A stretch of DNA of 11,984 bases from an uncultured Planctomycetaceae bacterium (GCA_937952455.1 CALFYU010000213.1:1-11984); one strand, 5' to 3'. Shown: positions 1-7,929, counted from the first letter of the stretch. Notes: generated from the sequence alone by a model not told the origin. Numbers and translations: made by a program.

Positions 1-1
1 G

Positions 2-1390
2 GTGCCTTCGTCGGGAGGCTGGATTCCGGCCGACGGCTGGGTCATCGATCTTTACTTCCTGGGGCAACCGGCGTTTCGACGCATGGTCCGCAAGTACCTG
101 ATCTCCGGCGTTCCCCTGGTCGTGATGCCCTGGGCTGCGCAAATGGATGCGAACAAAGAAATGACCGAAGGTGAATGGGCGGTCAATACAGCGCAGTTGG
201 AAACGGCTGTCGAGTTCAATCTGCCAGTGGCGTTTTTCTGGATCCACGGCACGAGCGTCCATTTTGGCGGCCGTCGCACAGAGCCGCAAACGGAGATCGA
301 TCGGATCAACCATTGGGTGTGGGACCACATCGAGCGCGTACGCAATCTCCCGGAAGATTTCGCGGGTTTCGACTCGGCCGACTTGGGGACTGGCGACGTG
401 CTTGAGATCGGACCGACCGCGGGAGATCGGCTGGTTTTTGCCGATGCCTTTGCCGACGAGAAGTGCATCGATACCGCATCGATGACCGGATTTCGAAACT
501 TCGTTATGGATGGAGAGACATTGGCCGTGCGGGGGTTCTGCGGGCGCGATATCGACAGTTCGTTGGAGTACCGCTTCCAGGGCGAGATCCTCGCGCAACA
601 CCCGCAAGTGAGTCTGGACGTGGTGACCGACCCCGAACAAGACGGCAAGGTGGAATTGGCATTGTCCACCGACGGGAGCGATTGGATCAATGCTGCGTCC
701 GCAGTCAAGGAGGGAACGCAGCGGATTACGTTGACATCGTCAGCTGACAACCGATTCGCGCGCGTCCGTGATTTTCGCGTACGTGTGCGGATCACGGGAA
801 AGACGCTGCCCGACGCGGCACCGTCCGTGCGGTGCGATAATCTGAGGATCGAAGCGGGGCTGGCCGCGCCCCAGGAGAAGCTGGTTCGCCTGCAGCCCAG
901 CGACGCTGACGGCCGGCGGTTGGAATATGACGAACGGTTTCTCTCACAGAAATTCCGCTGGATCGCTGACCTGACCAATGCATCGCAAATCGAATGGTCG
1001 AACGGACAAATCGGCGTTCGCATGCGTCCGGGCGGATCGGCCGGAGTTCTGATTTGGAAAGTCGCCCATGCCGAACCGCTGCGTAATATTAAAGTGCAAG
1101 TCGAGGGGCAGGCCAATCCAATTCACCTGGGAACAAACCAATACCTCGATATTTCCACCGACGGCGAGCATTGGCGTCACGAAGTGAATACGGCTGGGAA
1201 GGAAGGCGACGTCAACGGCTGGGTTAAGGAAAACCTGACCATCGATGCCGGCAAAGATCCCCAGTTCCAAGGCGTGCGCGAATTCTACCTGCGACTCCTC
1301 ATGAACGCCCATGGGCACTCGAAGGAACACCCGAATCTCTCGGGCGTTGTCAAACGCTTGCACATCAGCGCACTAACGTCTCATCAATGA
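2..1390 (+). CDS. Uncharacterised protein, 3' part, with two similar C-terminal beta-rich modules
   Basis: The frame is open to the left edge. The GTG at position 2 could serve as a start, but the protein begins in mid-domain style with no signal peptide, so I read it as 5'-truncated (461 to 462 residues visible). Residues 1-120 are a mixed alpha/beta stretch with hydrophobic strands (GVPLVVMPW, LPVAFFWIHG) followed by a Trp-rich helix; it may be the end of a TIM-barrel-like or hydrolase domain, but I cannot assign a family. Residues about 150-285 and 305-457 look like two related beta-sandwich modules. Each has a hydrophobic strand ending in a STDG turn plus Trp (STDGSDW at 222-228, STDGEHW at 385-391) and a later strand of the type RDFRVRVRI or REFYLRLLM. 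Such modules are common in secreted planctomycete proteins and may bind carbohydrate, which is inference. Its stop lies 37 bp from the stop of the convergent RTX gene. Function unknown. Confidence 0.75.
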   Translation: MPSSGGWIPADGWVIDLYFLGQPAFRRMVRKYLISGVPLVVMPWAAQMDANKEMTEGEWAVNTAQLETAVEFNLPVAFFWIHGTSVHFGGRRTEPQTEIDRINHWVWDHIERVRNLPEDFAGFDSADLGTGDVLEIGPTAGDRLVFADAFADEKCIDTASMTGFRNFVMDGETLAVRGFCGRDIDSSLEYRFQGEILAQHPQVSLDVVTDPEQDGKVELALSTDGSDWINAASAVKEGTQRITLTSSADNRFARVRDFRVRVRITGKTLPDAAPSVRCDNLRIEAGLAAPQEKLVRLQPSDADGRRLEYDERFLSQKFRWIADLTNASQIEWSNGQIGVRMRPGGSAGVLIWKVAHAEPLRNIKVQVEGQANPIHLGTNQYLDISTDGEHWRHEVNTAGKEGDVNGWVKENLTIDAGKDPQFQGVREFYLRLLMNAHGHSKEHPNLSGVVKRLHISALTSHQ

Positions 1391-1427
1391 GAGCACGATG
1401 CACGCACAGGTGGAGACACTGGGCGGC

Positions 1428-2423
1428 CTATTCGTACCTATCCCCCGCAAACCCGTTGAAATCATAGATCATCTCTTCCGCGTATCCGATCACAAAGCCC
1501 CGGTAGCCGCCCGTCGAGCCGAAGTGCCAGTGTTGCACGAACGTATCGGCCCCGGTGCCGCCCCACATGTAGTCGCGTTCACCGTCGCTGCCGTACTTGT
1601 CTCCACCGTTCAGGTAGTCGTTGCCGTCCTGGCCTTTGAGATAATCGGTGCCACCTTCGCCGTACAGCCGATCGTCGCCCAAGTTGCCAAGCAACGTGTC
1701 ATTTCCACTCCCGCCCTTTAGCAGGTCGTCACCGTGTCCGCCGACGACCCAATCATTGCCTTCCATGCCCAACAGCGTGTCATGTCCACCTTCGCCGTAG
1801 ATCCGGTCATTTCCGCTGTGGCCGGCGAGAAAGTCGTTGCCATGGCGGCCTTTGAGTGTGTCATTCCCAGCGCCACCCAAGAGGATGTCATTCCCTCGGC
1901 CGCCGGCAACGTAATCGTTGCCTGTACCGGCATCGACCGTGTCATCGCCGCGATTCCCTTTGATGTGGTCATCACCATCATCGCCGCGGAGATAGTCATT
2001 TCCGCCGTTGCCGTAGATCGTGTCGTCCCCGTCTTTGCCGTAGATGGAGTCGACACCGGCGCCGCCGTAGATCCAATCGTTGCCGGCGCCGCCGTAGATC
2101 TCAGAGTTAATTTCGGTGGCGTTGTAGATAATGTCGTCGCTGCCCGCGCCGCGGATGCGGATGAAGGAGATATCGTCGGCGTCGAACTCCCGATGCTGCG
2201 CCTCGACCCATCCGTAAGCATCAAGGTAATCGTACGTTTTCACATGGATTGTCTGGCCACTGTCGTCGTAGTAGACGCTGATTTTGTCGCGATCAGCGGT
2301 GCCAGTGACCTCCAGATTGGCGCCGTCGAGGCGAATGTCGACACTGCCCGCCATCAGCCGGCGCTCTTCGAGGTTTTCAAAGTGCATCAAACGCTGGTGC
2401 AACCGGTTGCTATTCAAGGCCAT
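1428..2423 (-). CDS. LEPR-XLL-like / RTX calcium-binding repeat protein
   Basis: A 331-residue predicted surface or secreted protein. Residues 15-25 (FENLEERRLMA) match the LEPR-XLL-type N-terminal motif typical of planctomycete surface proteins. Residues 27-100 form a beta-rich segment (VDIRLDGANLEVTGTADRD). Residues 111-272 are 18 consecutive RTX nonapeptides of the form GGxGNDxxx, which in this family fold into a calcium-binding parallel beta-roll. The end (GGTGADTFV at 288-296, then MIYDFNGFAGD at 318-328) resembles the capping region of serralysin-type RTX proteins, which often carries the type I secretion signal. I chose the ATG at 2421-2423 because an AAGGA sits 6 nt upstream and the LEPR-XLL motif then lies close to the N-terminus; the longer frame from 2492 would add 23 residues without such support. 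No protease or other enzyme domain is visible. It is convergent with the gene to its left and lies 254 bp downstream of mfd. A structural or adhesive cell-surface role is inference. Confidence 0.88.
   Translation of the reverse strand: MALNSNRLHQRLMHFENLEERRLMAGSVDIRLDGANLEVTGTADRDKISVYYDDSGQTIHVKTYDYLDAYGWVEAQHREFDADDISFIRIRGAGSDDIIYNATEINSEIYGGAGNDWIYGGAGVDSIYGKDGDDTIYGNGGNDYLRGDDGDDHIKGNRGDDTVDAGTGNDYVAGGRGNDILLGGAGNDTLKGRHGNDFLAGHSGNDRIYGEGGHDTLLGMEGNDWVVGGHGDDLLKGGSGNDTLLGNLGDDRLYGEGGTDYLKGQDGNDYLNGGDKYGSDGERDYMWGGTGADTFVQHWHFGSTGGYRGFVIGYAEEMIYDFNGFAGDRYE
1608..2093 (-). repeat. RTX nonapeptide repeat tract, 18 units of 27 bp
   Basis: Residues 111-272 of the RTX protein are 18 unbroken nine-residue units, from GGAGNDWIY to GQDGNDYLN. 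The Gly-Asn/Asp-Asp calcium-site positions are kept in nearly all units; exceptions are AGTGNDYVA (first Gly replaced), GGAGVDSIY, GEGGHDTLL and GEGGTDYLK. A further single unit, GGTGADTFV, follows after a 15-residue interruption. The DNA copies have diverged, so this is protein-level periodicity rather than a recent DNA expansion. Confidence 0.9.
2349..2381 (-). other. LEPR-XLL-like N-terminal motif
   Basis: These codons give FENLEERRLMA (residues 15-25 of the RTX protein). The pattern Phe-x-x-Leu-Glu-x-Arg-x-Leu-(Met/Leu)-Ala near the N-terminus, after a short basic stretch, is a recurrent signature of large planctomycete surface proteins. Its mechanism (sorting, processing or anchoring) is not settled, to my knowledge. 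The protein here is unusually small for the group. Confidence 0.7.
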
Positions 2424-2521
2424 GATGTTTCCTTGTGCAGTGAGGTTGGAGTAGGTGGCGGTGTAAAAATCTCCGGCCGCAGAGCGACACACGCAGGCCA
2501 GGATTCAGGAGGGCGAGGGAA

Positions 2522-2567
2522 GGCAATCCGATGGGTTGTCTCAGGGGTGAGACATGTGGCGATTGCC
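2522..2567. promoter_or_regulatory. Nested inverted repeat in the RTX upstream region
   Basis: An inner perfect 7-bp palindrome (TGTCTCA, loop GGGG, TGAGACA; 2537-2554) sits inside an outer perfect 7-bp pair (GGCAATC at 2522-2528, GATTGCC at 2561-2567). It begins 99 bp upstream of the RTX start and lies 111 bp past the mfd stop. It could be an operator for the RTX gene or a structured RNA element in its leader or in the mfd 3' region. No U-tract follows on either strand, so it is not a canonical terminator. The structure is seen directly; the role is inference. Confidence 0.4.
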
Positions 2568-2626
2568 GTGCAATAACAGGATCAACAACCGGGCGAAAAA
2601 CCGGGCATGATTTTGGAGAATTTTCC

Positions 2627-2653
2627 GCAAGTGGCTGCGAGACAGCAACTTGC
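2627..2653 (-). terminator. Stem-loop just downstream of mfd
   Basis: GCAAGT and ACTTGC pair around an inner GCTG/CAGC stem, with a single G-A mismatch between them and a 5-nt loop, giving ten paired bases. It starts 25 bp past the mfd stop, where a 3'-end hairpin is expected. On the mfd strand the hairpin is followed by GGAAAATT rather than a U-run, so it is not a textbook intrinsic terminator; it may act as an RNA-stabilising 3' end or a Rho-independent-like site. Confidence 0.4.
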
Positions 2654-2677
2654 ATTGCGACGGCCAGCGACGGGCGG

Positions 2678-5600
2678 TTAGGGCGATTCACCCGGGCGGA
2701 GCACGGCGATGATGTCGTCGAAGATTTCATCGGGCGTCGGCGACTTGGCCAGCGGCAAATAGGCGGACCGTCCGTCGGCAATCCGCAGGCGATTGCGCGA
2801 AAAGACTTTCAACTGCTGAATCTTCTTCGCATCGCGGTAACAGAACACTGCGTATTGCTCTTCCAGGTGGATGTCGTCGATCTGCCAGAAGTGGGCCATC
2901 AATTGCAGACCCCGCAGTTCCAAAAGTCGCTTCGCTTCCGGCGGAATCGGTCCGAAACGGTCCAACAATTCCGCCTCAAACTCCTGTAACTGCTCGAAGT
3001 CCTGCGTCCGTGACAGGCGGCGGTAGACTTCGATCTTGGCCCGGCCGGGCGGGACATATGAACCGGGCAAGTAGGCCGAGATCGGCAGGTCGATGGCCAC
3101 GTTCGCCATCTGCCGCAGCGGCTGATTGGTCATCGTGCGGACGCAGTTTTCCAGCAGTTGGCAATACAACTCGTAACCGACGCTGGCAATATGGCCGCTT
3201 TGTTCATTGCCCAGGATGTTCCCCGAACCGCGGATTTCCAAATCGCGCATCGCGATCTTGAAACCGGCCCCCAGGTCGCTGAATTCCTCGATCGCCTTGA
3301 GGCGTTTCGCCGCCGTGCTGGAAAGCGAGCGGCCCTCTTCCAAAACCAGATAGCAATAGGCGCGATTCTTATACCGCCCGACACGGCCCCGCAATTGGTG
3401 CAAATCGGCCAAGCCATATTTGTCGGCCTGGTGGATGAAGATCGTATTCGCGTTGGGGATATCCAACCCGCTTTCGATGATCGTCGTGGCCACTAAGACG
3501 TCCGTATCGCGGCGGACGAATGCCAGCATCGCCGGCTCCAACTCTCCTTCTTTCATCGGTCCTTGCACAATCCCGATGCGGGCTTCGATCGTGTAAATGT
3601 TATACACGCGGTTGTGCACAAAATAAATCTGCCCGCCACGGTTCATCTCGCGGATGATCGCCTGCCGGATTAACTCGCCGTCGAAGCGGCAGATGCGGGT
3701 CTCGACCGCATGCCGGTCGCGGGGGGGCGTTTCCAGGTTCGAAATATCACGGATCCCGACCAGCGACATGTGCAGCGTGCGGGGAATGGGGGTCGCGCTC
3801 ATCGTCAGCACGTCAACTTCCAGCCGCAACCGCTTGAGCATTTCCTTGGCCGCCACGCCGAACCGCTGTTCCTCGTCGATGATCAGCAGGCCCAGGTCGT
3901 GGAATTCGATGTCCTTTTGCACGAGCCGGTGCGTACCGATCACCAAATCGACCGCGCCCGATTTGAGATCCGCTAAAATCGCCCGCTGTTCCGCTTTGGT
4001 CTTGAATCGCGACAGCACGGCGACGTTAAACGGATACTCGGCCATCCGTTCGCTGAACGTGCGGAAGTGTTGTTCGGCAAGCACGGTCGTGGGGACCAGC
4101 ACCGCCACTTGCTTACCCGAGTCGACCGCCTTGAATGCGGCGCGGATTGCCATCTCAGTCTTTCCGTAACCAACGTCGCCGCATATCAGCCGGTCCATCG
4201 GTTGCGGCCGCTGCATGTCGCCGCGAATCGACTCCATCGTTGTCAATTGGTCGGGCGTCTCGGTGTAAGGGAACGACGCCTCAAACTCCCGTTGCCACAG
4301 GCTGTCGGCCGGAAAGGAGTGTCCCGACTTAGTCTGCCGCGCCGCCTGGAGCTGAATCATCTCCGCCGCCAAATCGCGGACCGCCTCTTCGACGGCCTGT
4401 TTCTTCCGCTCCCAACTCTTGGATCCCAGCCGCGACAGGTTGGGCGCCGACTTCGCCCCTCCGACGTACTTCTGAACGAGATGAATCAGCGAAACCGGGA
4501 CGAACACCCGCGTCTTTCCGTGGAATTCCAGTTCGAGGTGTTCTTCCTTCTGGTCCCCTTTCTCCAACAACTTGATTCCACGAAAGCGGGCGATGCCCTT
4601 GGAGAGATGGACGACCAGATCCCCTTCGCTCAATTCCAGGAAACTGTCAATCGCCCGCGACTCGACCGCCGCCTTTTTGCTGACCGCCCGGCGGACTTCG
4701 TGCCGGTGGAACAACTCGTGGTCGCTGACAACGATCACGCGCTCGGAGACCATGCGAAATCCGGCCGTCAGCCGCCCGACGCACAGTGAGATTCGTCCGG
4801 CTGCGGGAAGTTTGCTTTCGGCGATTAACTCGCCGAGGCGATCGCGTTCCCCCTCATTGTGGCAGGCAATCACCGCCCGCTCGTCATGTGCCAGCAGCGT
4901 ACCCAGTTCTTCAATGGCCTCTCCTGCGCGGCCGCTGAACCGTTCGACCGATTCAATTCGCAAATGGCAAGTCACTTCCAGACTGTCCCCGGCCAGCGCG
5001 GAAATCGTGACTGTCGGATGTTTCATGCACCGCGCCAGCGTGGCGTCGACTTGATAGTAGCCGCGGGGGTCGTCCAGCCGTTCCAGGTAGTGCTTTCCCT
5101 CGCCGACCAGTTCCGTCGGTTCGACCAGCGCGATCCAAGGATTCGCCGGTAGATAATCGAGGAAATGTTCTCCCGCCAACCGATCGCCGTTCGAGTCATC
5201 ATTGCTCATCGGCGGCGTGACCAGCGTGATGGATGCCTGCTCGAGATCCTCCAACTTCCGCTGCGTTTCGACGTCAAATGTGCGGATCGATTCCAATTCG
5301 TCCCCGAAGAACTCCAGCCGCAGCGGATTTTCGGCATCGGGCGAATAGATATCCATAATCCCGCCATGGATGCTGAACTCGCCCGGCATTTCGATGCCGG
5401 TGACGTGTTCCAATCCCAGCGCGACCAGTTCCCGCACCAGTTGTTCGGGATCAATTTCGTCTCCGACGGCAAACGTCCGCGTGCCGCGGGCCATTTCGTC
5501 GCGGCTGGGGACCGGCTGCAGCAGGGCGGGGACGCTGGTGACGACAATCTTCGGCGGCGCGTCGGATGCCATTGCCCGCAGCACGCGGAGGCGGGCCCCG

Positions 5601-5923
5601 AAGGTCTCGTCCGTGATGCGATGGTCCTTGGGCAGCGTATCCCACGCCGGGAACAGATGCGGCTCCAAGCCGCTCAGACCGGCGACGTCGTCGGCAAAGT
5701 CGTCGACTTCGCTGATGCGGGGAAGCACGACCAGCAGCGTGCCGGGCGCCTTACCGGCCAAGGCCGCGGTGGTCAGCGCGCAGGCTGAGCCCCAGGCTCC
5801 GTCGATTGTCCCGCTGTCACCCCGTTGGAGCGCGGAGAGCACTTCGCCGAAACCGTCCGACCACAACAACAGCGGCACCAAGTCGCCCAAGTGCCGCACT
5901 GGAGCACGTGTTTTGGTTGGCAT
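2678..5923 (-). CDS. mfd: Transcription-repair coupling factor Mfd
   Basis: A 1081-residue SF2 translocase that pushes stalled RNA polymerase off DNA and recruits UvrA to start nucleotide-excision repair of the template strand. The N-terminal part (about 15-330) is the UvrB-like module; its Walker A is degenerate (DGAWGSACA at 41-49), as expected for Mfd. Residues 432-500 form the CarD-like RNA-polymerase-interacting domain (DLVVHLSKGIARF, FVPVSLIHLVQKYVGG). The motor has Walker A GDVGYGKTE (582-590), the DEEQRFG box (683-689), TMSATPIPRTL (708-718), TTIIESGLDIP (813-823) and QLRGRVGR (843-850). The C-terminal TRCF domain (about 940-1081) is complete. Length is near the family norm (E. coli, 1148). 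One oddity: compared with E. coli Mfd, about 9 residues are missing before EARIGI (780-785), and the usual HGQM reads QGPM. The ATG at 5921-5923 has no clear Shine-Dalgarno. It lies downstream of the ABC-F gene on the same strand. Confidence 0.97.
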   Translation of the reverse strand: MPTKTRAPVRHLGDLVPLLLWSDGFGEVLSALQRGDSGTIDGAWGSACALTTAALAGKAPGTLLVVLPRISEVDDFADDVAGLSGLEPHLFPAWDTLPKDHRITDETFGARLRVLRAMASDAPPKIVVTSVPALLQPVPSRDEMARGTRTFAVGDEIDPEQLVRELVALGLEHVTGIEMPGEFSIHGGIMDIYSPDAENPLRLEFFGDELESIRTFDVETQRKLEDLEQASITLVTPPMSNDDSNGDRLAGEHFLDYLPANPWIALVEPTELVGEGKHYLERLDDPRGYYQVDATLARCMKHPTVTISALAGDSLEVTCHLRIESVERFSGRAGEAIEELGTLLAHDERAVIACHNEGERDRLGELIAESKLPAAGRISLCVGRLTAGFRMVSERVIVVSDHELFHRHEVRRAVSKKAAVESRAIDSFLELSEGDLVVHLSKGIARFRGIKLLEKGDQKEEHLELEFHGKTRVFVPVSLIHLVQKYVGGAKSAPNLSRLGSKSWERKKQAVEEAVRDLAAEMIQLQAARQTKSGHSFPADSLWQREFEASFPYTETPDQLTTMESIRGDMQRPQPMDRLICGDVGYGKTEMAIRAAFKAVDSGKQVAVLVPTTVLAEQHFRTFSERMAEYPFNVAVLSRFKTKAEQRAILADLKSGAVDLVIGTHRLVQKDIEFHDLGLLIIDEEQRFGVAAKEMLKRLRLEVDVLTMSATPIPRTLHMSLVGIRDISNLETPPRDRHAVETRICRFDGELIRQAIIREMNRGGQIYFVHNRVYNIYTIEARIGIVQGPMKEGELEPAMLAFVRRDTDVLVATTIIESGLDIPNANTIFIHQADKYGLADLHQLRGRVGRYKNRAYCYLVLEEGRSLSSTAAKRLKAIEEFSDLGAGFKIAMRDLEIRGSGNILGNEQSGHIASVGYELYCQLLENCVRTMTNQPLRQMANVAIDLPISAYLPGSYVPPGRAKIEVYRRLSRTQDFEQLQEFEAELLDRFGPIPPEAKRLLELRGLQLMAHFWQIDDIHLEEQYAVFCYRDAKKIQQLKVFSRNRLRIADGRSAYLPLAKSPTPDEIFDDIIAVLRPGESP

Positions 5924-5942
5924 ACGCGTCTATTCAGGGCGA

Positions 5943-5970
5943 ATTGTAGCGAGCCGGCGGGATTTGGCCA
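5943..5970 (-). promoter_or_regulatory. Candidate sigma-70 promoter for mfd
   Basis: On the minus strand a TACAAT (complement of 5943-5948) matches the -10 consensus at 5 of 6 positions. With a 16-nt spacer the -35 reads TGGCCA (4 of 6). Predicted transcription would start about 13 nt before the ATG, giving a very short leader, in keeping with the missing Shine-Dalgarno. The -35 is weak. Confidence 0.35.
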
Positions 5971-6057
5971 GTGAAACTTGCTGGCGGGAAAAATTGGGGG
6001 GCGAGAAACTCGACAATGGCTCAGTCCGACATGTCAGCGGAGCTACCCGGCCTTTAT

Positions 6058-6079
6058 CTCACGGCTTCGCCGTTCTGAG
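6058..6079 (-). terminator. Hairpin after the ABC-F gene
   Basis: CTCA-CGGC (6058-6065) and GCCG-(TTC bulge)-TGAG (6069-6079) pair around a TTC triloop, starting 21 bp past the ABC-F stop. No U-run follows on the minus strand. It may mark the 3' end of the ABC-F transcript or partly separate it from mfd. The bulge makes it a weak call. Confidence 0.3.
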
Positions 6080-6100
6080 GGGACGAAAAGCAGCCCGCCT

Positions 6101-7885
6101 CTAAAAAGCCGACTCAAGCTCTTCCTGAAGTTCGCACCACCGCTGTTCCGCGTCGGCCAATTCCGCTTCGAGCCGCTTGACTTCGTTGTGTAGCCGCAGG
6201 GCTTCGTCCGGGTCGGTGACGGTGAGCAGTTGCTGGTTGAGGGTCGATTTTTCATCGTCGAGTCGAGCGATCGCTTTTTCGGTCTTGGATTGCTCCTTGC
6301 GAACCTTGCGTTCATCGCGCCGCGCCGTCTTCGTTTTCGTCTGCAGTTGCTTGCCCGGCAGCGGCTTGGACATGGCGGCGTTGCGTTCCCGTTCCCCCTC
6401 GTCAATCTCCTTGTTGACGGCAAACAAATACGCCTCATAGTCCCGGCCGTAATTCGTCACGCGGCCGTCGCGGACTTCGATCACGCAGGTGGCGACCCGT
6501 TTCATGAAATACCGGTCGTGGCTGGTGAATACCACTGTCCCCTGGTAGTCGACCAGCGCCGCGGCCAGGGCTTCGATCGTATCGACGTCCAAGTGGTTGC
6601 CCGGTTCGTCCAGCACCAGCACGTTGTGATCACCCAGCAACAGCCCCGCCATACACAACCGCGCCCGTTCCCCCCCGGAAAGCACCGAGATCTGCTTGTT
6701 CACCGCACCGCCGCGGAACAACATCGAGCCGGCCACTTTTAATATCGCCTGCGTGGTCGTACCGGGCAGCGCGTGGTATTCGAGGTACTGCTGCACCGTC
6801 TGGTCGGCTGGCAGACTCGTGTACACGTGCTGCGCATAGACGCCGACGTCGCAGTGATAGCCCCAGCGGACGTCCCCCGATTTCGGCTTGAGTGAGTCGA
6901 CCAGCGTTCGCAGAAAGGTTGTTTTCCCCTGTCCGTTGTCGCCGACGATCGCTGCCCGCTCACCGTATTCGATCTCCAGGTTGATGTCGTCGGCGACGGT
7001 ATGGTCGGGATATCCGATCGCCAGGTTCTCGCAACGAATCGCGGCTCCCTTGCGGGGTTCGACGATCGGCGTGCGGATGAAGGCGGTCGGTTCATCACTC
7101 TCGATTTCGGTCGTCTGTAAGCGCTCAAGTTGCTTCGCCTTGGATCGCGCTTGCGACGCCGTGTTCGCATTCGCCCGGTTCTTATCGATAAACCGCTGCA
7201 GTTGTTTTTGCTTGGCGATGACCGTGGCATTGGTCCGTTCGTCGCGCTCGCGCTGCTCGGCGACCATATCCAGGTAGGCATTGATCGGCCCGGGATACAT
7301 CGTCAGTTTGCCGCGTGTCAAATCGAGGGTGTGTTCGCAAGTCGCCTGCAGAAACGCCCGGTCGTGCGATACGATCAAGCAGGCCTCCTTGAAGTGCCGC
7401 AAAAAGTGCTCCAACAGAATCTGCGTACGGAGATCAAGAAAGTTCGTCGGTTCGTCCAGCAGCAGCAGATTCGGTTCGTGCAGCAGCAGGGCCGCCAACT
7501 TAACCCGCGTCTGCCACCCGCCGGATAACTCCGCGACCGGGCCTTCGAGGTAGGCCCCTTTGAGTTCAAATTCGCCCGCGACTTCGCCGCACTTCCAGTC
7601 GGGCTGCTCGCTGTCGCGCATCAAAAAGTCGAGCGCCGACTCCCCCGGCAAGAACGGGTCGTGCTGACGCAAATAGCCGAGCTTTAATTGCGGATGGCGG
7701 ATAATTTCGCCACTGTCGAGTTCCTCTTCGCCCAACAAGATCCGCAATAACGTGGACTTACCGGCCCCGTTGCGGCCCACGAATCCGACTTTGACGTCGT
7801 CAATAATCGTCGCCTCGGCACCGTCCAGGAGCGTCTGTTCACCGTAACTCTTGTGCGCGTCTCTAATTTGCAGCAATACAGCCAT
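6101..7885 (-). CDS. ABC-F family ATPase, YheS/Uup-like
   Basis: A 594-residue soluble protein with two ABC ATPase domains and no membrane segment, the layout of ABC-F factors. Characterised members bind the ribosomal E-site and relieve stalled or misconfigured ribosomes. Domain 1 has Walker A GRNGAGKST (37-45), signature LSGGWQ (120-125), Walker B with DEPTNFLD (144-151) and SHDR (173-176). A charged helical linker (about 200-265), the P-site tRNA interaction motif of the family, follows. Domain 2 has GDNGQGKTT (315-323), LSGGERAR (402-409), DEPGNHLD (426-433) and SHDR (455-458). Residues about 510-594 form a basic, then coiled-coil tail as in Uup and YheS. The loops TNFLD and GNHLD both differ from the usual TNHLD. 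Start ATG at 7883-7885; AGGA lies rather far upstream (about 13 nt). A housekeeping translation role is more likely than antibiotic resistance, because nothing in the neighbourhood suggests resistance. Co-directional with mfd, 177 bp apart. Confidence 0.93.
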   Translation of the reverse strand: MAVLLQIRDAHKSYGEQTLLDGAEATIIDDVKVGFVGRNGAGKSTLLRILLGEEELDSGEIIRHPQLKLGYLRQHDPFLPGESALDFLMRDSEQPDWKCGEVAGEFELKGAYLEGPVAELSGGWQTRVKLAALLLHEPNLLLLDEPTNFLDLRTQILLEHFLRHFKEACLIVSHDRAFLQATCEHTLDLTRGKLTMYPGPINAYLDMVAEQRERDERTNATVIAKQKQLQRFIDKNRANANTASQARSKAKQLERLQTTEIESDEPTAFIRTPIVEPRKGAAIRCENLAIGYPDHTVADDINLEIEYGERAAIVGDNGQGKTTFLRTLVDSLKPKSGDVRWGYHCDVGVYAQHVYTSLPADQTVQQYLEYHALPGTTTQAILKVAGSMLFRGGAVNKQISVLSGGERARLCMAGLLLGDHNVLVLDEPGNHLDVDTIEALAAALVDYQGTVVFTSHDRYFMKRVATCVIEVRDGRVTNYGRDYEAYLFAVNKEIDEGERERNAAMSKPLPGKQLQTKTKTARRDERKVRKEQSKTEKAIARLDDEKSTLNQQLLTVTDPDEALRLHNEVKRLEAELADAEQRWCELQEELESAF

Positions 7886-7929
7886 ACGATCGTCGGTTTC
7901 CTACGTACTACCAGTTGTGATTGCGGCCG

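Noticed and set aside
52..1116. 354-codon minus-strand frame opposite gene 1
   Set aside because: Rich in Ser, Arg and Pro without domain structure, typical of an antisense shadow in GC-rich DNA; the plus-strand frame has the more protein-like composition and repeated modules.
1608..2093. Regular 27-bp periodicity that could suggest a CRISPR or tandem DNA array
   Set aside because: The units are contiguous, coding, and conserved as RTX protein repeats; there are no identical repeats with unique spacers.
2424..2492. Upstream in-frame start extending the RTX protein by 23 residues
   Set aside because: No RBS and no signal-like content; the ATG at 2423 has AAGGA 6 nt upstream.
1734..2576. Long plus-strand open frame (280 codons) rich in Val, Ala and Ile opposite the RTX gene
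   Set aside because: It is the antisense of the RTX repeats; periodic Gly-Asp codons read backwards give repetitive Val/Ile/Ala strings. The minus strand has a coherent protein with RBS and motifs.
4067..4789. 240-codon plus-strand frame inside mfd
   Set aside because: It overlaps the Mfd RNA-polymerase-interacting and motor domains, which are clearly real; no motif of its own.
5924..6100. Whether ABC-F and mfd form a functional stalled-complex rescue operon
   Set aside because: The 177-bp gap holds a hairpin and a possible mfd promoter, so shared direction alone does not support an operon or a new system.
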